The position numbers and the translations under genes are program-made. The notes beneath the pieces are model-generated. The model was not told the DNA's origin. It worked only from the letters and a program-made list of their open reading frames with translations, and did not search any database. This document shows positions 56,868 through 64,000 of a DNA stretch of 64,000 bases, piece after piece (the stretch's first letter is position 1; every line of letters begins with the position of its first letter). The stretch comes from Sphingobium yanoikuyae (lineage in GTDB: Bacteria > Pseudomonadota > Alphaproteobacteria > Sphingomonadales > Sphingomonadaceae): assembly GCF_034424525.1 (NCBI RefSeq), contig NZ_CP139979.1:3435001-3499000 (forward strand). Direction: 5' to 3'.

Positions 56868-58027
56868 GGCGCGATCGCCCGCTTGCGGCCGGTGGCGAAC
56901 CAGCGCTCGACCAGCAGCAGCGCCGCGATCAGCAGCGCCAGCCAGGGGCGCAGGTCGGCCGGCGTTTGCGGATAGGCACGTCCGCCGGTGAGTGGCGCAT
57001 AGGCGGCGGCATCGGCGCGCTGTGGTGCAACGCTCGGCGGTTGAATCAGCGCGCGCAGGCGGACGGGGAAATCCGCCTCCAGCAATTGCGGCATCTGCGC
57101 GGGCTGCAACGGGCGGGTGAAGCGCAGCAGCCGGCCCTTGCCGATCGGCATCGCCTCCACCCGCGGCCGGGCAAGATCATCCTGCCACAGAGGCGCGGGC
57201 GTCGTCCCCTGGGGCAGCAGCGCATCGGAGGCGACGATCGCCTGCCCGCCCTGCGCGATCCAGCGTTGCAGCGCTTCCGGCAAAGTGCCGGCGCTCATCC
57301 AGAACAAGATCTTGTCCGACGGCGGCAGTGCGGCGTTGAGCGGGCCGCTGTCGACATCGGCCGACTTGCCCGCCGGCTGCCAGGCAAGCGCGGCGGCATT
57401 GAGGTAACGCAGCCCCGCAGCATGGCTCGCATCGGCTCGGATCGCGATCCGCGGCACCATCACCGGCACAGGCTTGCCCGCCGACATCGCGCCGGGGACG
57501 ATGCGCCAGTCGACCTTGCGCGACAGGCGCGGCCGCTCCGCATCGGCGCCCTGAATCATCTGCGGCACGATGATGGTGAGCGGCGCGTCCTGCGGCAGCT
57601 CAGCGTCGAGTTGGCGCACCAGACTGCCGATCGGGATGGCCTCGGTCATGATCGGCTTGCCCGGTTCGACGCGGGGATAGCCCGGGGCCAGCCAATGCGC
57701 CCTGCCATCGGCCAGTGCCTTGTCGTTCACCACCGCCGGATCGAGGCCGGGCGTCAGCGCCACATAAGCCTGCTTGCTCGCCGCGCCGAACAGCACCGGA
57801 TGGGCGAGCCACAGCGCGACCAGCGCCAGCAGGGCGAGGCGCATGGCAAGCAGCAGCCATTCGTCGAACCGTAACCGGGACCGGGGCTTGGGCTTCTGCC
57901 GCAGCCAGCGCAGCGCAGCGAAATCGGTCGGCAACTGCTCGCTGCGCCGGGCGATATGGATCGCGAGCGGGATCAGCAGCGCCAGCAGGCCGGCCAGCGC
58001 GGCGGGGAGCAGCAAGGCGGGCGTCAT
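56864..58027 (-). CDS. BatA-domain (N-terminal double-transmembrane) protein
   Basis: This 387-residue protein has the BatA/aerotolerance N-terminal domain: two membrane segments (about 4-26 and 58-80) around RRSEQLPTDFAALRWLRQKPKPRSRLRFDEWLLL. A periplasmic or cytoplasmic region of about 270 residues and a final membrane segment (LRPWLALLIAALLLVERWF) follow. No von Willebrand A metal site (DxSxS) is evident. It overlaps both adjacent genes by 4 bases. It should be part of an envelope complex with DUF58 and MoxR; the precise role is unknown. Confidence 0.84.
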   Translation of the reverse strand: MTPALLLPAALAGLLALLIPLAIHIARRSEQLPTDFAALRWLRQKPKPRSRLRFDEWLLLAMRLALLALVALWLAHPVLFGAASKQAYVALTPGLDPAVVNDKALADGRAHWLAPGYPRVEPGKPIMTEAIPIGSLVRQLDAELPQDAPLTIIVPQMIQGADAERPRLSRKVDWRIVPGAMSAGKPVPVMVPRIAIRADASHAAGLRYLNAAALAWQPAGKSADVDSGPLNAALPPSDKILFWMSAGTLPEALQRWIAQGGQAIVASDALLPQGTTPAPLWQDDLARPRVEAMPIGKGRLLRFTRPLQPAQMPQLLEADFPVRLRALIQPPSVAPQRADAAAYAPLTGGRAYPQTPADLRPWLALLIAALLLVERWFATGRKRAIAP

Positions 58028-58917
58028 GAATATTCGGCCGCGTCATGGGCGCCGAACAGGCGGCGCAGCGGCATATCGATCGGCTCGTCCAGCACATGAG
58101 TCGCGCGGCGGATGCCGACCGCATCGAGCCGGGCATGCAGTTCCGCCCGTGCCTCGCCGAAGCGGCGCAGAAATTCGGCGCGCAGCGCGGCGCCGTCGCC
58201 CAGCAGTTCCTCGCCCGTCTCCGGGTCGCGGAAGCGATAACCGCCGTCGAACGGGAAATCGCGCTCGCCGACCGTCAGCATCTCGATCACCAGAACCTCG
58301 CGCCCGGCGGCTGACAATTTCTCGACCAGCTCGATCGCGCCCGGCTCGAAACAGTCGCTGAGCAGGATCACCAGATCATGCGCGCCGATCCGTTCCCAGA
58401 CCGGCCCCAATTGCGCTTCGGCGGCAAAGCCCCCTTCGGCCCGCAGCGGCAGCATGTCGAGCAGCAGCCGGTCGCGCTGGCGCAGGCCGGTGGCGGGCGG
58501 CAACAGCCGCAGCCCAGCGTCGGACAGCGCCATCCAGCCGAAACGATCGCCCTGCTGCATCGCCAGTTCGGCGATGCTGGCGGCAATCCCCTTGGCTGCA
58601 TCGAGACGGCTGTAATCGGACCGGATCGCGTCCGCCTGCCCCATTGAGGCGCTGGCATCCATCATGATCCAGACCGCGACCGGGCTTTCCCGTTCAGCTT
58701 CCCGGACAAAGAATTTGTCCGACCGAGCATAGAGTTTCCAGTCGATCTGGCGCAGCTCGTCGCCCGGCTCATAGGCACGATATTGCGCAAATTCGAGGCC
58801 CGCGCCCCGGCTGTGACTATGATGCAGGCCCAACCCATGCGATCCCACCGCCCGGCGCGTGATCAGGCGCAGGCTTTTCAGCCGGCTCCGCACGTCTGGG
58901 GGGATGAAATCGGCCAT
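58024..58917 (-). CDS. DUF58 domain protein
   Basis: This 297-residue cytoplasmic protein has the DUF58 signature YRAYEPGDELRQIDWKLYARSDKFFVRE near residues 47-75. A von Willebrand A-like region follows (WIMMDASASMGQ, with an Asp-x-Ser-x-Ser metal site near residue 87). DUF58 proteins are co-encoded with MoxR ATPases and are thought to be their clients or adaptors. It begins 15 bases after the MoxR gene and overlaps the BatA-like gene by 4 bases. Confidence 0.9.
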   Translation of the reverse strand: MADFIPPDVRSRLKSLRLITRRAVGSHGLGLHHSHSRGAGLEFAQYRAYEPGDELRQIDWKLYARSDKFFVREAERESPVAVWIMMDASASMGQADAIRSDYSRLDAAKGIAASIAELAMQQGDRFGWMALSDAGLRLLPPATGLRQRDRLLLDMLPLRAEGGFAAEAQLGPVWERIGAHDLVILLSDCFEPGAIELVEKLSAAGREVLVIEMLTVGERDFPFDGGYRFRDPETGEELLGDGAALRAEFLRRFGEARAELHARLDAVGIRRATHVLDEPIDMPLRRLFGAHDAAEYS

Positions 58918-58932
58918 GATTGCGCGTCCGGA

Positions 58933-59922
<990 letters not shown>

Positions 59923-59941
59923 GATAGTTCCTAGCAAATGC

Positions 59942-60030
59942 CGTCATCCCCGCGCAGGCGGGGATCCATCTCCGACGCTCTCCACGGGTGCGAGGTTGGG
60001 AGGTGGATTCCCGCCTTCGCGGGAATGACG
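59942..60030. repeat. Dispersed alphaproteobacterial repeat with inverted ends
   Basis: The left end CGTCATCCCCGCGCAGGCGG and the right end (CGTCATTCCCGCGAAGGCGG on the other strand) are inverted, near-identical copies about 29 bases long. Each can also form its own small hairpin. The form is one I recall as common between genes in sphingomonads and related groups. It lies between the DUF4159 and MoxR genes. Confidence 0.7.
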
Positions 60031-60055
60031 TAGAAAAGGCGGCGGACGGCAGGCG

Positions 60056-60751
60056 TCACGATGACAGCGCGTACATCACGATATTGACCGCGAACCTGGT
60101 ATTATCCTCGGCCAGGAAGCGCTTGTTGCGCCAGTCATAGTCCCACTCGCAGCCATAATCCTTGTTGCTGTAGAGAACGCCCAGGCGCCCGTTCACCTCT
60201 ATCCCCTTGAGATAGTCGTGGACCAGATCGTCGCCCCAGCCGTTCAGCTCCAGCGCGGTATTGGGCGGCCCGTCAAACTTGAAGAAGCTGCGATAGACCG
60301 GGTGGGTCCTGGGCAGCGTCTTCAAGCCCTTGGGGCCGAAAATCTTGGCCATCTGCGCCTCGAACGAGCGAGCGAAGAGGCCGTCTATGTCATGGTTGCA
60401 ATCATCCACCAGGACGAAGCCGCCATTGCGGACATAGCGTTCGAAATTGCGCCGCTCGGCCTCCGAAAATTCGACCAGCTTGTGCCCCGCCATGTAGCAG
60501 AAGGGCGCGGTCAGCATCTTCGGGTCCGAAAGGGCGATGACATGCTCCTTCGGATCGACCCGCAGCGTCGTATAATCGATCAGCGAGGTGATGAGGTTGG
60601 ACGGCATGCGCTGGTCGACGTCCCAGTCGCCCGAGTCATAGCGCAGCCGCGTAAACCAGAAATCATAGCCTCCCGCGGCGGCAAGCGGACGGGCCAGCAT
60701 CGCGCCAGCCAGACCGCCCGCCATCAACCGAAGAAACTCGCCGCGTGTCAT
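60056..60751 (-). CDS. DUF4159 domain protein with signal peptide
   Basis: This 231-residue protein has an N-terminal signal-like segment (FLRLMAGGLAGAMLARPLAAAG) and a DUF4159 domain: DFWFTRLRYDSGDWDVDQRMPSNL, YMAGHKLVEFSEAERRNFERYVRNGGFVLVDDCNH, then NKDYGCEWDYDWRNK. The NGGFVLVDD block resembles glutamine-amidotransferase-like folds. The signal resembles a Tat signal but has TRGEFL where a second arginine is expected. The start at 60751 has no clear ribosome site. DUF4159 genes are usual partners of MoxR/DUF58/BatA operons, and the MoxR gene is 133 bases downstream. Confidence 0.83.
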   Translation of the reverse strand: MTRGEFLRLMAGGLAGAMLARPLAAAGGYDFWFTRLRYDSGDWDVDQRMPSNLITSLIDYTTLRVDPKEHVIALSDPKMLTAPFCYMAGHKLVEFSEAERRNFERYVRNGGFVLVDDCNHDIDGLFARSFEAQMAKIFGPKGLKTLPRTHPVYRSFFKFDGPPNTALELNGWGDDLVHDYLKGIEVNGRLGVLYSNKDYGCEWDYDWRNKRFLAEDNTRFAVNIVMYALSS

Positions 60752-60776
60752 CAAAGCTAATCGAACGCCCAATCTG

Positions 60777-60911
60777 CATAATCCTCCCCCATTGGGGGAG
60801 GGGGACCATTTGCGCAGCAAATGGTGGAGGGGTGTCCCGCCATCGATATGGGGTGACACCCCTCCGTCTGGCCTTCGGCCAGCCACCTCCCCTTCACAGG
60901 GGAGGATTATG
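60777..60911. repeat. Mosaic palindromic element with 13-bp terminal inverted repeats
   Basis: CATAATCCTCCCC (60777-60789) and GGGGAGGATTATG (60899-60911) are perfect inverted ends of a 135-bp element. Inside, in series, are CCTCCCCC-ATT-GGGGGAGG, ACCATTTGC-GCA-GCAAATGGT, GAGGGGTGTC/GACACCCCTC, TGGC-CTTCG-GCCA and CCTCCCC-TTCACA-GGGGAGG. No coding potential. It lies between the DUF4159 gene and the TldE-like gene. Confidence 0.8.
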
Positions 60912-60925
60912 GGTTGCTTCCTGCC

Positions 60926-62260
60926 TTACACCGCGTCCGAGAGCGAGGTGAAGGTGAAGTCGCGCAGCTTCATCGGCGGCACGACGATGTTCATCGACAC
61001 TTCGTCCGGCGGCACGCGGACCGGGCGACCCAGCTCTTCGACATTGTTGAGCATGATCACCGGGCTCTCGTTGAACCGGAAATTCTTGATCGGATATTTG
61101 ATCTGGCCGTTCTCGACATAGAAGGTGCCGTCGCGGGTCAGGCCGGTCAGCAGCACGGTCTGCGGATCAACCATGCGGATATACCAGGTGCGGGTGACGA
61201 GCACGCCGCGCTCGGTCGAGCGGACCAGATCGGCGGTAGTCTTGGTGCCGCCGGTCATCAGGATATTGCCCATCTGGCCGATTGCAGGCTTGCCCTGCTT
61301 GCTCGCCCAGTAACGGCTGTAATTGAGGTTGGTGACCTTGCCGTCCTTGACCATGTCGACGCGCTGGCGCGCGAGGCCATCCTCGTCCCACGGCAGGCAG
61401 GGCGCGACCGGATCCCACGGGTCGGTGTAGAAATTGACCTGCGGTCCGAACACCTGTTCGCCCAGCTTATTGCCGCCGCCCTTCTTCGACAGGAAGCTGC
61501 GGCCCTCGTCCGCCTCGCGCGCGCCGAAGAAGTAGAACATGAAGCCGATCAGGCCAGCGGCCGCCATCGGTTCCAGGATCACGGTATATTTGCCCGGCTC
61601 CAGCGCCTTCGCCTCGGACGAGGCCGATGCCTTGCGCATCGCGATCTGGATGTCGCTGTCCGCCTTGAAGCGGGTGGCCTCCTGCGTGTCGGTGCCGACC
61701 CAGCCGGAACCCCGGCCATCTTCGGTACGGACGGTGCAAGTATAATCCAGCATGGTCGAACGCTGATAGCCGAAATTGCCCTTGCTGTTGGCGATCGCGA
61801 CGAAGCTCTGATTATCCTCCAGATAGCCGGCCGCGATCAGCTTCTGCGACTTGCAGGCGCTGATCGAGGTCGACGCCACCTGGGCGCGATATTCCGGCGT
61901 AATGTCGGCGGTCGACTGGGCGAAGGTCGGGCTGGCCTTGTAAGCCTGCCTGTCCACCGCCGGCATGAACTCCGGATTGTCCGGGGCCAGATTGGCCAGC
62001 GTTTCGGCCCGGCGCACCACCCGTTCCAGCGAGGCGTCGTCAAACTGGTTGATGGTGGCGGTGCCGACCTTCTTGCCAAAGGCAACCTGGACCGCCAGCT
62101 CGATATCGTCGGTCAGCCCCGCGGTCGACACGTCGTTGCGGGCAAAGCGGATATTGCCCTGGATCTTGCCGGTCAGTTGCGCGGTGCACTCGTCGGCCTT
62201 CGACAGGGCGACGACCTTGGTCAGGATGGCCTTGGCCTGCGCTTCGGTAAGGATGCTCAT
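60926..62260 (-). CDS. TldE/PmbA-like metalloprotease-family subunit
   Basis: This 444-residue protein of the TldD/PmbA family lacks the HExxxH zinc motif, as is usual for the TldE (PmbA) partner. Family blocks include GNIRFARNDVSTAGLTDDIELAVQVAFGKKVGTATINQFD near the N-terminus. In the C-terminal domain are LPWDEDGLARQRVDMVKDGKVTNLNYSRYWA and the GNILMTGGTKTTADLV region. No signal peptide is visible. It begins 20 bases after the TldD-like gene with AGGGAGA upstream, so the two should form the heteromeric protease. In E. coli TldD/E processes small peptides such as microcin B17 precursor and CcdA. Confidence 0.88.
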   Translation of the reverse strand: MSILTEAQAKAILTKVVALSKADECTAQLTGKIQGNIRFARNDVSTAGLTDDIELAVQVAFGKKVGTATINQFDDASLERVVRRAETLANLAPDNPEFMPAVDRQAYKASPTFAQSTADITPEYRAQVASTSISACKSQKLIAAGYLEDNQSFVAIANSKGNFGYQRSTMLDYTCTVRTEDGRGSGWVGTDTQEATRFKADSDIQIAMRKASASSEAKALEPGKYTVILEPMAAAGLIGFMFYFFGAREADEGRSFLSKKGGGNKLGEQVFGPQVNFYTDPWDPVAPCLPWDEDGLARQRVDMVKDGKVTNLNYSRYWASKQGKPAIGQMGNILMTGGTKTTADLVRSTERGVLVTRTWYIRMVDPQTVLLTGLTRDGTFYVENGQIKYPIKNFRFNESPVIMLNNVEELGRPVRVPPDEVSMNIVVPPMKLRDFTFTSLSDAV

Positions 62261-62280
62261 GTTCTTGTCTCCCTAAGCGA

Positions 62281-63915
62281 TCAGCCGAGCGAACGCGCGG
62301 TGTTGATGACGTTGATACCGTTGAAGCGCGCGGTCGAAGACCCGTGCGACACGGCGGAGACCTGGGCCGGCTGGCCCTTGCCGTCGAAGAAGGAGCCACC
62401 CAGGCGATAGTCGCTCTGGTCGCAGACGCCGACGCAGGCATTCCAGAATTCCGGGGTGCGGATCTGGTAGGCGACATCCTCGATCTGCTGGGTGATCTTG
62501 CCGTTCTTGATCTCGTAGAAGAGCTGGCCGCCAAACTGGGCGTTGTAGCGCTGCTGGTCGATCGAGAAGCTGCCGTCGCCGATGATGTAGATGCCATCCT
62601 CGACACCTGCGATCATGTCGGCGACGCTCTGCTTGGTCTTGCCCGGTTCCAGGCTGACATTGGCCATGCGCTGGAACTGCACATTGGACCAGCTGTCGGC
62701 ATAGGCGCAGCCGTCCGATTCCTTCTTGCCCTCGATATGGGCCTGGTCACGGATCGCCTGGTAACCGACCAGCTTGCCGTCGCGGATCAGATCCCACTTC
62801 TTGGTCTTCACGCCCTCGTCATCATAGGCGACGGCGCCCAGGCTGCCGGGCTGGACCTTGTCGGCGACGATGTTCACCTTGTCGCTGCCATATTGGAAAT
62901 GGGCCTGCAGCTTGTCCATCGTGGCGAAGCTGGTGCCGGCATAGTTCGCCTCATAACCCAGCACGCGGTCCAGTTCGAGCGGATGGCCGACGGATTCGTG
63001 GATGGTCAGCCAGGTGTGCGACGGGTCGAGCACCAGATCATATTTGCCCGGCTTGACCGACGGCGCCTTGAGCTTGGCGCGCGCCTGCTTGGCGGCGGCG
63101 ATCGCGTCTTCCTTCATGTCATAGCTGTTGCCATAGACGGTGACGCCATTGGGCAGCACGGTCTTGCCGCTGGCCGCGCCATCGAGATATTCGAAGCCCA
63201 GGCCCATCGGCGAGGACAGCCCCTCGCGCGTGCGGAACTTGCCGCTGGTCTTGTCGACCGCGGTGACCGTCATCGGCGCCCAGATGCGGTGAACGTCCTG
63301 GTCGATATAGCTGCCATCGGTGCTGGCGAAATATTTCTGCTCATTGACCAGGAACAGGATCGAATTGACGAAGTCGGCGCCCGCCTCCATCGCGGCAGCG
63401 TTCACGCCCATCAGCAGTTCGACCTTGTCCTTGATCGGCACGGCCATGCTGTTCTTGACGATCGGCGTCTTCCAGCTGACCTCGCCCGCGCCCTTGACCG
63501 GGGCGAGCTGGACCGGGGCGCTCTGCTGCGGCGCATTGGCCTTGGCGATGGCGACTGCCTGCTGCGCGGCCTTGGCAACCGCTTCCTTGCTCAGCTCGTT
63601 GGTGGCGGCAAAGCCCCAGGCGCCATTGGCCAGAACGCGGATACCGACACCGGTGGATTCGGTGTTGACGATATTCTCGACATTCTTTTCGCGGGTGATG
63701 ACGAACTGGCGCAGATAGCGGCCAACGCGCACGTCGCAATAGCTGGCGCCGGCGCTCTTGGCCGCGTTCATCGCGGCGTCGGCCAGCCCCTTCTTGAAGC
63801 CGACGTCGAGCGCGCTGTTCAGATCCTCTGCTGCAATGACCTTGCCGAAAAAGGACGGCAGGACGAGCCCGCCGACACCCATGGTGCCAAAGGCCAGGAA
63901 GTCGCGTCTATGCAA
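62281..63915 (-). CDS. TldD-like metalloprotease subunit with Tat-type signal
   Basis: This 544-residue TldD-family protein has the zinc motif H306-E-S-V-G-H311 in LTIHESVGHPLELDRVLGYE. The N-terminus HRRDFLAFGTMGVGGLVLPSFFGKVIA is a good Tat signal, so the protein is probably exported folded. The start is uncertain. A TTG at 63915 has GGAGG 6 bases upstream and gives MHRRDF. A GTG at 63927 gives four more residues but has no ribosome site. It pairs with the TldE-like gene 20 bases downstream, which has no signal. Possible roles are periplasmic peptide processing or protein quality control. Confidence 0.88.
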   Translation of the reverse strand: MHRRDFLAFGTMGVGGLVLPSFFGKVIAAEDLNSALDVGFKKGLADAAMNAAKSAGASYCDVRVGRYLRQFVITREKNVENIVNTESTGVGIRVLANGAWGFAATNELSKEAVAKAAQQAVAIAKANAPQQSAPVQLAPVKGAGEVSWKTPIVKNSMAVPIKDKVELLMGVNAAAMEAGADFVNSILFLVNEQKYFASTDGSYIDQDVHRIWAPMTVTAVDKTSGKFRTREGLSSPMGLGFEYLDGAASGKTVLPNGVTVYGNSYDMKEDAIAAAKQARAKLKAPSVKPGKYDLVLDPSHTWLTIHESVGHPLELDRVLGYEANYAGTSFATMDKLQAHFQYGSDKVNIVADKVQPGSLGAVAYDDEGVKTKKWDLIRDGKLVGYQAIRDQAHIEGKKESDGCAYADSWSNVQFQRMANVSLEPGKTKQSVADMIAGVEDGIYIIGDGSFSIDQQRYNAQFGGQLFYEIKNGKITQQIEDVAYQIRTPEFWNACVGVCDQSDYRLGGSFFDGKGQPAQVSAVSHGSSTARFNGINVINTARSLG

Positions 63916-64000
63916 GATAGCCTCCACTGGAATGCCCGCAGATCGCGGGTCTGTCTTGTCGCGAAGGCCACCCCCTTGGCACCCTCCGCGTGGATGGCGC

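Overview
The window comes from a high-GC alphaproteobacterium of the sphingomonad group, most likely Sphingobium or a close relative. The evidence is the protocatechuate 4,5-cleavage (lig) gene set first known from Sphingobium SYK-6, a GH106 alpha-L-rhamnosidase, many TonB-dependent receptors and esterases, and alphaproteobacterial intergenic palindromes. No rRNA, tRNA, CRISPR array, insertion sequence or phage gene was seen. Coding density is high. No gap between genes exceeds about 230 bases, and most of the longer gaps hold palindromic elements.

Layout. 1-6.8 kb: a partial gene, then a leftward four-gene efflux operon (outer membrane factor, HlyD adaptor, RbbA-type double ATPase/permease, YhhJ-type permease). 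7.0-12.1 kb: an OMPLA phospholipase with an added N-terminal domain, a P2-type cation ATPase and a zinc alcohol dehydrogenase. 12.1-15.8 kb, leftward: a beta-helix protein, a polysaccharide deacetylase and a lone flagellin. 16.0-18.2 kb: a MASE1 histidine kinase and its FixJ-like response regulator.

18.3-33.4 kb, rightward: an accessory catabolic island. It holds a LysR regulator, an amidohydrolase, a flavoprotein aromatic hydroxylase, a GlcG/HbpS protein, a type I extradiol dioxygenase, a fumarylacetoacetate-hydrolase-family protein and a TonB receptor. A second unit carries an esterase, a GH1 beta-glucosidase, a second esterase, a small membrane protein and a GH106 rhamnosidase. Read together with the adjacent lig genes, I infer uptake and degradation of plant phenolic (flavonoid-like) glycosides: deglycosylation, hydroxylation and meta-cleavage of one ring, with the other ring leaving as protocatechuate or a similar acid.

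34.0-42.4 kb: the complete lower protocatechuate 4,5-cleavage pathway in two units around ligR. The leftward unit is DUF1932 dehydrogenase-ligJ-ligA-ligB-ligC and the rightward unit is ligK-ligU-ligI. LigR carries two tandem winged-helix domains. A related 14-bp dyad followed by a related CTGG-CCAG block lies at both ends of ligR, upstream of both units; one copy contains the ligR stop codon. 42.5-45.2 kb: a siderophore-type TonB receptor and a DUF4198 protein.

45.3-51.9 kb, leftward: the distal valine pathway (mmsA, isobutyryl-CoA dehydrogenase, 3-hydroxyisobutyryl-CoA hydrolase, mmsB), followed by a cytochrome P450 with an extra C-terminal domain and its own long operator-like dyad. A LysR gene diverges from mmsA. 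53.0-60.8 kb, leftward: an envelope operon (DUF4159, MoxR, DUF58, BatA-like, DUF4175, large membrane protein). 60.9-63.9 kb: a TldE/TldD-like pair in which the TldD-like member has a Tat-type signal and probably a TTG start. Several operons are interrupted by mosaic palindromic elements, which may tune expression within the operon.
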